Part shown: positions 8,207 to 15,044 of the stretch, piece by piece
How the letters are laid out: every line of letters starts with the position of its first letter
How positions within the stretch are numbered: position 1 is the first letter of the stretch
Assembly (NCBI GenBank): GCA_035654775.1
Contig: DASRWB010000028.1
Coordinates: 1-27,451, forward strand
DNA: 27,451 nucleotides
Origin: HKST-UBA85 sp035654775
Lineage (GTDB): Bacteria > Bacteroidota > Bacteroidia > Flavobacteriales > Flavobacteriaceae
Direction of reading: 5' to 3'
The notes under the pieces: model-generated
Seen by the model: the letters and a program-made list of their open reading frames with translations, nothing else
Database searches by the model: none
What the model was told of the DNA's origin: nothing
Position numbers and translations under genes: made by a program

Positions 8207-8863
8207 TTAAATAACCCCATTAAGCTGTAATAATTTAAATAAAACTATATAGGGTGCGATTTCAAGAGCGCAAAGATACAAAATAAAATAGAACATATTT
8301 CTTTTTACCGTATTTTGATGGGTTTTAAAAGAAACCAGTAATCCAATGGTTGAAAGTACTATAAACACAGCAACAACAGTTATAATGATGAATTTGTCGG
8401 GAGTGAAAGTGTAAATAAAAAGGGCGTTTATCGGGACAAGAAGTAAACCAAAATAATTTTTATAACTCGTTTTCTGAAACAAATAACCATTCATTATTTC
8501 ATCTATTTCAAACAGACTGCCCAATAAACGTTCTATCAAAACTTTGATTAAAAAAAAGGAAGAAACGGCTACCATTAACTTTAGTGCAATGGGGATTGAA
8601 AATTCAAATGCCGTATTGTAAATCCGTGCACAAATCGCTAAAAAAAGAGTCAGCGAAATAATTAAATTTAGAAATAACAACGCGTCAAACTTGTCAAAAA
8701 ACTTTTGTTCACGCGTGTGAATTAGCAAATACTTCGAATTTCCGGGTAAAAAAACAAAGTTTGAAAAGCGTTTGGTGTACAATAATTTTGATAAGGCTAC
8801 AAAAATAAGCCCTAAAAGAATCAGCACGGTAAATAGCTCGTTAGAAACCACAATTCTATACAT
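8207..8863 (-). CDS. DUF4271 integral membrane protein
   Basis: A 218-residue protein of the Bacteroidota-specific DUF4271 family. Hydrophobic helices are visible at about 9-27, 62-84, 92-108, 137-152, 157-177 and 190-212. Signature stretches are an N-terminal LLYTKRFSNF (about 27-36) and a central ERLLGSLFEIDE (about 111-122). Function is unknown. It is the first gene of a two-gene minus-strand unit with hemD and diverges from the mannosyltransferase gene. A link to heme synthesis is possible from context only. Confidence 0.82.
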   Translation of the reverse strand: MYRIVVSNELFTVLILLGLIFVALSKLLYTKRFSNFVFLPGNSKYLLIHTREQKFFDKFDALLFLNLIISLTLFLAICARIYNTAFEFSIPIALKLMVAVSSFFLIKVLIERLLGSLFEIDEIMNGYLFQKTSYKNYFGLLLVPINALFIYTFTPDKFIIITVVAVFIVLSTIGLLVSFKTHQNTVKRNMFYFILYLCALEIAPYIVLFKLLQLNGVI

Positions 8864-8945
8864 AACCGTAAAATTATTATAAAATAGAATACAAAAACAG
8901 GAATTTATTAAGGAATATTTAAAAAAATATCTGTCACAAAAAGGT

Positions 8946-8953
8946 TACATTTG
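8946..8953 (+). promoter_or_regulatory. Probable -7 promoter element before the mannosyltransferase operon
   Basis: Perfect TACATTTG, 17 bases before the ATG at 8971. No convincing -33 box. It would drive the glycosyltransferase - pyrC - DUF4296 run. Confidence 0.45.
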
Positions 8954-8970
8954 CTAAAACGTTTAGATAC

Positions 8971-9693
8971 ATGACAAAGGCAGTAGTTATTATACCTACC
9001 TATAACGAAGCTGAAAATATAGAAGCCATAGTTACTGCAGTTTTTGCTTTACCAACCCCTTTTCATATTTTAGTGGTAGATGACAACTCGCCCGACGGAA
9101 CAGCAAAAATAGTCACTCAATTGCAGGCAACCTTCCCGGAACAGTTATTCCTAGAGGTAAGAAACGAAAAATCCGGATTAGGTACAGCCTACATCCACGG
9201 GTTTAAATGGGGTTTAAAAAACGAGTACACTTATATTTTTGAAATGGACGCCGATTTTTCACATAATCCCAAAGACTTGGAAAGACTTTATCACGCCTGC
9301 CACCATGAAGGCGCCGATTTGGCCATAGGTTCCCGGTATATAAAAGGCGTAAATGTTGTCAACTGGCCTATGGGCAGAGTGATTTTATCCTATCTGGCGT
9401 CGCTGTACGTGCGGCTGATAACAGGCATGAAAATTCACGACACCACGGCAGGCTTTGTGTGTTATCACAGAAAAGTGCTGGAAACCATAAATTTAGACGA
9501 AATCAAGTTTATTGGTTACGCCTTTCAAATAGAAATGAAATTTAAAGCCTATCTGGAGAAATTCAAAATTGTGGAAATCCCCATCATTTTTACAGATAGG
9601 GTTCACGGCGAATCCAAATTGAGCAAAAGCATTATTTCTGAAGCTGTTTTTGGAGTAATTAAAATGAAATACAGAAGCCTGATAAAAAGTTAA
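8971..9693 (+). CDS. Polyprenol monophosphomannose synthase (GT2)
   Basis: A 240-residue family 2 glycosyltransferase closest to dolichol/polyprenol-phosphate mannosyltransferases, which move mannose from GDP-mannose to a lipid phosphate at the inner face of the membrane. The GT-A fold shows VVIIPTYNEAENIEAI at residues 5-20, VVDDNSPDGTA with D37-D38, and the metal-binding EMDADFSH with D93 and D95, followed by GSRY and a C-terminal RVHGESKLSKSI acceptor-side motif. No C-terminal membrane anchor is present, as in the short DPM1-like form. Sugar specificity is inferred from family resemblance. The pyrC start follows 6 bases after the stop. Confidence 0.9.
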   Translation: MTKAVVIIPTYNEAENIEAIVTAVFALPTPFHILVVDDNSPDGTAKIVTQLQATFPEQLFLEVRNEKSGLGTAYIHGFKWGLKNEYTYIFEMDADFSHNPKDLERLYHACHHEGADLAIGSRYIKGVNVVNWPMGRVILSYLASLYVRLITGMKIHDTTAGFVCYHRKVLETINLDEIKFIGYAFQIEMKFKAYLEKFKIVEIPIIFTDRVHGESKLSKSIISEAVFGVIKMKYRSLIKS

Positions 9694-9699
9694 CAACCT

Positions 9700-11046
9700 A
9701 TGCATACTGGTAAAACCTTAATTAAAAACGCAAAAATTGTTTCTGAAAATACCTCTTTCAACGCCGATGTTTTAATAGAAGGCGAATATATTGCCAAAAT
9801 AGCATCAAATATTGAAAAAACCCAAGACATTTCCATGCTTATTGACGCCAACGGAAAATACCTTATTCCCGGAATCATAGATGACCAAGTACATTTTCGC
9901 GAACCCGGTTTAACCCACAAAGCAACCATAGAAACAGAATCCAAAGCAGCGCTGGCCGGTGGCATTACCTCTTTTATGGAAATGCCCAATACCAATCCGC
10001 AAACGACTACCATAGAAGAATTGCACCGCAAGTTTGATATAGCCCAAAAAACTTCGTATGCAAACTATACCTTTATGTTTGGAGGCACCAACGATAATCT
10101 GGAAGAAATTTTAAAAGTAAACCCAAAAGAAGTTCCTGCCATTAAACTTTTTTTAGGCTCATCAACAGGAAATATGCTGGTAGACAACCCTGCCGTATTG
10201 GAAAAAATTTTTTCTAATACCACATTGCCTATTGCCGTACACTGCGAAGACGAAACCACTATAAAAAACAATCTTAAACGGTACAAAGCACGCTATGGAG
10301 ATGCTATTCCTGTTGAATATCACCCGGAAATCAGAAGTGCTGAAGCGTGTTATTTATCTTCGTCAAGCGCTATTGCTTTAGCCAAAAAAACAGGTGCCAG
10401 GTTGCACGTTTTTCATCTCTCAACCGGGATTGAAACGGAACTTTTTACCAATAAAATACCTCTGAAAGACAAAAAAATTACGGCTGAAGTATGTATACAC
10501 CACTTGTGGTTTTCTGATGAAGACTACAAAGAAAAAGGCAATTTGATAAAATGGAATCCCGCAATAAAAACCAAAACCGACAGAGAAAAACTATGGGAAG
10601 CACTCTTGGACGACAGAATTGATGTAATTGCCACAGACCATGCGCCACACACTTTAGAAGAAAAAAACAATGTTTATACCCAAGCTCCTTCAGGTGGACC
10701 TTTGGTTCAACATGCATTAGTGGCTCTGGTAGAAAAGCATCTGGAAGGAAAAATCAGCATGGAAAAAATAGTGCAAAAAATGTGTCATAATCCTGCAATA
10801 CTTTTTAGTGTTGAAAAAAGAGGATTTATCAAGGAAGGGTACTTTGCAGACCTAGTACTTCTGGATACCAACGCAGCCTGGGAAGTCAATAAATCAAATA
10901 TTTTGTACAAATGTGGCTGGTCGCCTTTTGAAGGGACAACCTTTAAATCAAAAGTAACTCATACCTTTGTGAATGGTCATTTAGCCTATGCCAACAATGT
11001 CTTTAGTGAAAAAAAAGCAAATAAAAAATTAACCTTTACCCGATGA
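9700..11046 (+). CDS. pyrC: Dihydroorotase
   Basis: A 448-residue amidohydrolase for the third step of pyrimidine synthesis, cyclising carbamoyl aspartate to dihydroorotate. The TIM-barrel motifs are in order: IDDQVHFREPG (60-70), GGITSFMEMPNTNP, IKLFLGSSTGN, IAVHCEDE, RLHVFHLST and IDVIATDHAPHT with the presumed catalytic D313. The first motif has Gln63 where most dihydroorotases have the first His of the HxH metal pair; I recall the same substitution in other Bacteroidota enzymes. The gene starts 6 bases after the mannosyltransferase and its stop overlaps the next start in an ATGA, so the three genes are almost certainly one operon. Confidence 0.95.
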   Translation: MHTGKTLIKNAKIVSENTSFNADVLIEGEYIAKIASNIEKTQDISMLIDANGKYLIPGIIDDQVHFREPGLTHKATIETESKAALAGGITSFMEMPNTNPQTTTIEELHRKFDIAQKTSYANYTFMFGGTNDNLEEILKVNPKEVPAIKLFLGSSTGNMLVDNPAVLEKIFSNTTLPIAVHCEDETTIKNNLKRYKARYGDAIPVEYHPEIRSAEACYLSSSSAIALAKKTGARLHVFHLSTGIETELFTNKIPLKDKKITAEVCIHHLWFSDEDYKEKGNLIKWNPAIKTKTDREKLWEALLDDRIDVIATDHAPHTLEEKNNVYTQAPSGGPLVQHALVALVEKHLEGKISMEKIVQKMCHNPAILFSVEKRGFIKEGYFADLVLLDTNAAWEVNKSNILYKCGWSPFEGTTFKSKVTHTFVNGHLAYANNVFSEKKANKKLTFTR

Positions 11047-11507
11047 AATATATCTGTTATATAGGCCTTATCGCACTCTTATTTTCCTGTAATTACTCAG
11101 AAAAACCATCAAAACCCAAAAATTTAATTCCGGAAGATAAAATGGTGGCCATTATTGTAGATATTGCTTTGCTAAATTCGGCTAAAGGAACGAATAAAGC
11201 AGTTTTAGAAAACAACAATGTAAATACCGAAAACTATATTTACCGAAAGCATAATATAGACAGTGCCCAATTTGCGAAAAGCAATGATTATTATGCTTAT
11301 AACTTAAAAAAATACACCGCTATTTATAAAAAAGTGGAAGACAGTCTGGATAAATTGAAAGCGTTTTACAAAGAAAAAAGTGAACAAGAGTTAAAAGAAA
11401 AAAGAGAAAAAGATACAGTACCAGTACCTGACAAACTTCTAAAAAAGAGAAAGCCACAAAAAGCGAAAGACAGTGTAAAACCATTACTTGCTCCCGAAAT
11501 CTTTTAA
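11043..11507 (+). CDS. DUF4296 lipoprotein
   Basis: A 154-residue predicted lipoprotein. The signal peptide ends in the lipobox LFSC, with Cys16 as the lipidated residue. After it comes a DUF4296-type domain (LIPEDKMVAIIVDIALLNSA, about residues 28-47; later YRKHNIDSAQFAKSNDYYA, about 67-85), then a highly charged, Lys/Glu-rich helical tail from about 95 to the end. The start ATG overlaps the pyrC stop by four bases. The family is Bacteroidota-specific with unknown function; I recall it regularly following pyrC in Flavobacteriia. Its last 24 bases overlap the tail of the convergent epimerase gene. Confidence 0.85.
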   Translation: MKYICYIGLIALLFSCNYSEKPSKPKNLIPEDKMVAIIVDIALLNSAKGTNKAVLENNNVNTENYIYRKHNIDSAQFAKSNDYYAYNLKKYTAIYKKVEDSLDKLKAFYKEKSEQELKEKREKDTVPVPDKLLKKRKPQKAKDSVKPLLAPEIF

Positions 11508-12500
11508 AAAGAAAGCACCGGTTTTTTCTATACTTTTTTCTATGGGTTGAAAAGGTTGTTGAAGTACACTTTTTATTTTAGAAGGATTATATTTCACGGT
11601 TCGCGTAAGTGTTTTCGCAATGCTTTTAGGTAATCGTCTGCGTTTTCCGGTAAGTTTGTGCCACACCCAATCTATTCTCCACAGAAGTTGCAATACCCAA
11701 GGTTTTAGTTCTTTTTCAGCAGGTTTTTTACTCAGTCGGTTTGCAAGGGTTGTGAAGAATTTTTGGTAAGTCCAGTTTTCTGAAACCAAGAGATAGCGTT
11801 CGTTGTGGTAAGGGTTTTCCATCAAATAAACCATGCTGTTTATCACATCATTTACATCAATAAGTCCAATGCTACCTTGAGTATAAAAGCGCAATCCCTT
11901 GTGAACTTTTGTAAACAAACTGCCACTGCCATGTCGCCAAATTCCGGGACCAATAATTACACCCGGATTAACAATTACGGCAGGCAATCCTTCTTGTATA
12001 CCTCGCCAAACCTCCATTTCGGCGCCATATTTGGTAATGCTGTAAACGCTGTGTTCAGCTTCGGGATTCCAGTAGGAATCTTCGTTTATTTCATAATTCT
12101 CTTTAGCGTCGCCCAATGCGGCTACGGAACTCACATAACACAATTTTGACACTTTTTTTGCAAGGCATACATTCACCACATTGGCAGTGCCTTCAATATT
12201 AACCTTTCGAAGCAAGTGATATTTGTCAGGTTCAAAAGATACAAACGCAGCACAGTGGTATACATGTGTGACATTGTTTATTGCGTTTTCCAGAGAAGGA
12301 ACATCGGTGATGTCAGCCGAAATCCATTCAATTTTATCCAGCAACTCTTCCGGGTGTTTTGAATAATAGGAAAACACCCTTTTTACCAAATCTATTTTTT
12401 TTTCTGAACGGTAGATAGCTTTAATGCCCGTATGGGTTTGCGTTAGCCTATACAAAAGATGACTTCCCACCAAGCCCGTTCCTCCGGTAACAAGAATCAT
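11484..12500 (-). CDS. NAD(P)-dependent epimerase/dehydratase (extended SDR)
   Basis: A 338-residue extended short-chain dehydrogenase. The nucleotide-binding motif is VTGGTGLVGSH (residues 4-14). The catalytic set is CYVSSVAALG (Ser124 or Ser125), then YSITK with Tyr153 and Lys157, followed by VIVNPGVIIGPG. The C-terminal third is basic (GKRRRLPKSIAK). It is closest to the general NAD-dependent epimerase/dehydratase group, acting on nucleotide sugars or on small ketone/hydroxy substrates; the substrate cannot be assigned. Its gene tail overlaps that of the convergent DUF4296 gene by 24 bases, and it diverges from tyrS. Confidence 0.88.
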   Translation of the reverse strand: MILVTGGTGLVGSHLLYRLTQTHTGIKAIYRSEKKIDLVKRVFSYYSKHPEELLDKIEWISADITDVPSLENAINNVTHVYHCAAFVSFEPDKYHLLRKVNIEGTANVVNVCLAKKVSKLCYVSSVAALGDAKENYEINEDSYWNPEAEHSVYSITKYGAEMEVWRGIQEGLPAVIVNPGVIIGPGIWRHGSGSLFTKVHKGLRFYTQGSIGLIDVNDVINSMVYLMENPYHNERYLLVSENWTYQKFFTTLANRLSKKPAEKELKPWVLQLLWRIDWVWHKLTGKRRRLPKSIAKTLTRTVKYNPSKIKSVLQQPFQPIEKSIEKTGAFFLKDFGSK

Positions 12501-12527
12501 ATCCCGAAAGTAAAGAATTATTAATAA

Positions 12528-12561
12528 TTGCCTGCTATTTTTAGCCGTATTTTTATCTTTG
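12528..12561 (+). promoter_or_regulatory. Probable tyrS promoter
   Basis: Perfect -7 element TATCTTTG at 12554-12561 with a TTG -33 box at 12528-12530 (23-base spacer). An in-frame TTG at 12559-12561 is part of the -7 box itself, which argues that translation starts at the downstream ATG (12589). Confidence 0.6.
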
Positions 12562-12588
12562 CATGTCTACAAAAACACCTTTTACCAG

Positions 12589-13881
12589 ATGATTAATTTT
12601 ATTGAGGAATTAAAATGGAGAGGCATGATTCACGATGTGATGCCCGGAGCCGAAGAACACCTTATGGAAGCCATGCGATGTGCCTATGTAGGGTTTGACC
12701 CAACAGCCAACTCTTTACATATAGGAAATTTGGTCCCAATTATGCTTTTAGCTCATTATCAACGGTGCGGGCATAAACCCATGGCTTTGGTAGGTGGCGC
12801 AACAGGAATGATAGGAGATCCATCCGGAAAATCAAACGAGCGTAATTTATTAGACGAAACTACCTTAAAACAAAATCAGGAAGCCATAAAAAAGCAATTG
12901 TCCCATTTTTTAGACTTCGACAGCAATGCTAAAAATGCAGCAGTTTTAGTGAATAACTATGACTGGATGAAAACATTTTCATTTTTAGATTTTATTCGCG
13001 ATGTTGGAAAACATATTACCGTTAACTATATGATGGCTAAAGACTCGGTTAAAAACCGGATTTCAGCTGATGCTTCAGAAGGAATGAGTTTTACCGAGTT
13101 TACTTACCAACTGGTTCAAGGGTACGACTTTCTTCATCTGTATAAAAACCATAACTGCACCTTACAAATGGGCGGTAGTGACCAATGGGGAAACATTACC
13201 ACAGGCACAGAACTTATTCGTAGAATAGGCAATGGAAAAGGCTATGCCATTACTTGCCCGTTGATAACCAAAAGCGACGGCTCTAAGTTTGGGAAAAGCG
13301 AAGGCGGAAATGTATGGCTGGATGCCGACAGAACTTCACCGTATAAGTTTTACCAATACTGGCTGAATTCCAGTGATGAGGATACCGAAAAATACATCAA
13401 GATATTTACTTTTTTAACACAAGAAGAAATACACACTTTAGTACATCAACATCAGGAAGCTCCGCATCTTCGGTTGTTACAAAAGCGATTGGCTCAGGAA
13501 ATTACGGAAATGGTACACAGCAAAACCGATTTTGAAAACGCGGCTCGTGCTTCAGAAATATTGTTTAGTCATACGTTTAAGGAAGATATCAAAACGCTTG
13601 ACGAACGCACTTTTTTAGATGTTTTTGAAGGTGTGCCTCAAGTGGAAATTGAAAGAAATGAAATCGAAAACGGGTTGGATATGATTGCCGCGCTAGCCGC
13701 AAAAACGAATTTTTTAAGCTCAAACAGCGAAGCGCGCCGAGCACTAAAGGAAAATGCAATTTCAGTGAATAAATCTAAAGTAGATGAAACGTATAGCATT
13801 TCTTCTGCTGATTTAATCAACAACCGATACGTTATACTTAACAAAGGGAAAAAGCAGACTTACATTATTAAGGCGGTATAA
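12589..13881 (+). CDS. tyrS: Tyrosine--tRNA ligase
   Basis: A 430-residue class I tyrosyl-tRNA synthetase charging tRNA-Tyr. The HIGH signature appears as HIGN (44-47) within GFDPTANSLHIGNL, the KMSKS loop as KFGKS (233-237), and the tyrosine-binding region as QGYDFLHLYKNHNCTLQMGG. The C-terminal 65 residues form an S4 RNA-binding domain (SEARRALKENAISVNKSKV). I chose ATG at 12589 because the sequence from there (MINFIEELKWRGMIHD) matches family N-termini and because the upstream in-frame TTG (12559) lies inside the -7 promoter box. It is monocistronic, followed by a hairpin. Confidence 0.97.
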   Translation: MINFIEELKWRGMIHDVMPGAEEHLMEAMRCAYVGFDPTANSLHIGNLVPIMLLAHYQRCGHKPMALVGGATGMIGDPSGKSNERNLLDETTLKQNQEAIKKQLSHFLDFDSNAKNAAVLVNNYDWMKTFSFLDFIRDVGKHITVNYMMAKDSVKNRISADASEGMSFTEFTYQLVQGYDFLHLYKNHNCTLQMGGSDQWGNITTGTELIRRIGNGKGYAITCPLITKSDGSKFGKSEGGNVWLDADRTSPYKFYQYWLNSSDEDTEKYIKIFTFLTQEEIHTLVHQHQEAPHLRLLQKRLAQEITEMVHSKTDFENAARASEILFSHTFKEDIKTLDERTFLDVFEGVPQVEIERNEIENGLDMIAALAAKTNFLSSNSEARRALKENAISVNKSKVDETYSISSADLINNRYVILNKGKKQTYIIKAV

Positions 13882-13884
13882 AAA

Positions 13885-13914
13885 AGACCCGTTTTTTAAA
13901 GCGAAAACGGGTCT
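13885..13914 (-). terminator. Intrinsic terminator between tyrS and the LuxE-like gene
   Basis: Perfect 11-bp inverted repeat: AGACCCGTTTT at 13885-13895 and AAAACGGGTCT at 13904-13914, with an 8-base loop. The A-run just left of it becomes a U-tract on the minus strand, so it best fits the LuxE-like gene; for tyrS it lacks a following T-run. Confidence 0.8.
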
Positions 13915-13991
13915 AACTTAAAAACTAACCAACCAAACTAAAAAATCTTTCATTTTTAGCTATTGGGTAAGTCGTATAAAATGTAAATTCC

Positions 13992-14972
13992 TTACAACAA
14001 CATTAAATTACAACCTCTGATATCCGAATTATCAAAACGACCCAGTATTTCAAAAGAATTGTCCGGATAAACTTTGCCTAAATCTTGCGTGGCAATAAAA
14101 GCACAGGAATACACATTAGCTAGGTCAATTACATTTATTCCGCCGGTTTTGGAAGTGTTTAAAAGCGTCAGGGCATCTTCTGTATCTCGGGTTAACACGC
14201 GCATCCAGTTGGGACACTTGAAAAAGCCGTCATGACTGGAATAAGCTTGACTTAAAAGCTCCGTCATACCGTATTCACTGTGTATAGTTTCTACCCCAAA
14301 CCCTTTTTTTAACTTGTTGTGTAATTCCTCTCGCGTAAGTTCTTTTCTTTTGCCTTTCATCCCGCCGGTTTCCATAATGATAGTGTTGTTTAGGTTGAAA
14401 TGTTGCTTTTCTATTAAATCCAATAAAGCGAAGGAAACCCCTATAAGCAATGTTTTTTTTCCACGTGTATTTAAGCTATTCAAGGTGTGAGGCAACCGGT
14501 CTAAATGATCCAGATAAAAACCGCTTTCTTTATGTTTTGAAGCTTTAATTAAACGCTCGACCATATAGATTAATGAAGAGCCTTCACGTTCCATATAGGA
14601 AGGCAGTAAAGCCAAAATGGTATACTCTTCAACGTTTCCGTAAAATTGAGTGAAAGCCGATAAAAAACTTTGTTCGTAAAGCTTGAGGTTGTGTATAAAG
14701 TGCTTACTTAGGGTTTGTCCGGTAGTTCCGGAGCTTGTAAAAGTTATTTCATAAGACTTGTTTTCAGCAAGCACTTGGTGTGACTTAAAGAACTGAATAG
14801 GCAAAAAAGGAATGTCTTTGAGGTGATTTACTTCGGAAGGATGAATGTATAATAAATCACAAAAAGAACGGTATACAGGAACGTTTTCAAATTGAAATTT
14901 GAAAATTTCAAGAGCCTTATTTTCAAATTCGTTTGCGGTTTTAATCGTAAATATGTCGGAAGGATGTATCAT
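13992..14972 (-). CDS. LuxE/PaaK-family acyl-protein synthetase-like protein
   Basis: A 326-residue member of the ANL adenylating superfamily resembling LuxE acyl-protein synthetase. The core AMP-binding motif is ITFTSSGTTGQTLSKH (about residues 75-90). Later motifs include IMETGGMKGKRKELTREE (about 199-216) and HSEYGMTELLSQAY (about 232-245), ending in EILGRFDNSDIRGCNLML, where the usual ANL C-terminal domain is nearly absent. No luciferase or fatty-acid reductase gene is nearby, so bioluminescence is not implied. The likely chemistry is carboxylate adenylation and thioester formation; the substrate is unknown. I chose the ATG at 14972 over the TTG at 14981, because that TTG is the end of a perfect -7 box. 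Confidence 0.85.
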   Translation of the reverse strand: MIHPSDIFTIKTANEFENKALEIFKFQFENVPVYRSFCDLLYIHPSEVNHLKDIPFLPIQFFKSHQVLAENKSYEITFTSSGTTGQTLSKHFIHNLKLYEQSFLSAFTQFYGNVEEYTILALLPSYMEREGSSLIYMVERLIKASKHKESGFYLDHLDRLPHTLNSLNTRGKKTLLIGVSFALLDLIEKQHFNLNNTIIMETGGMKGKRKELTREELHNKLKKGFGVETIHSEYGMTELLSQAYSSHDGFFKCPNWMRVLTRDTEDALTLLNTSKTGGINVIDLANVYSCAFIATQDLGKVYPDNSFEILGRFDNSDIRGCNLMLL

Positions 14973-14978
14973 CAAAGA

Positions 14979-14986
14979 CAAAAATA
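14979..14986 (-). promoter_or_regulatory. Probable -7 promoter element of the LuxE-like gene
   Basis: On the minus strand this reads TATTTTTG, a perfect TAnnTTTG. Only six bases separate it from the ATG at 14972, so transcription would begin at or next to the start codon. No good -33 box is seen. Confidence 0.45.
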
Positions 14987-14993
14987 TAAAATA

Positions 14994-15025
14994 AAAAAAG
15001 CGCTACCCTGAAGTAACGCTTTTTT
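14994..15025 (-). terminator. Terminator of the lamin-tail protein gene
   Basis: Inverted repeat of 13 bp with one C-A mismatch: AAAAAAGCGCTAC at 14994-15006 and GTAACGCTTTTTT at 15013-15025, 6-base loop. The left A-run gives a U-tract for the minus-strand gene ending at 15045. Confidence 0.8.
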
Positions 15026-15044
15026 ATAATACTATGTTTTTAGG

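Noticed and set aside
12516..12529. 14-bp palindrome AATTATTAATAATT between the epimerase gene and tyrS
   Set aside because: Made only of A and T in AT-rich DNA and overlapping a promoter; likely by chance. A similar AT-only palindrome at 4637-4648 was rejected for the same reason.
12559..12588. In-frame N-terminal extension of tyrS from a TTG at 12559
   Set aside because: The TTG is the end of the -7 promoter box TATCTTTG, so it would not be in the mRNA leader with room for a ribosome, and family N-termini match the ATG at 12589.
13992..14972. Bioluminescence function from the LuxE resemblance
   Set aside because: No luciferase or fatty-acid reductase genes are in the window, and LuxE-like proteins are common in non-luminous Bacteroidota.
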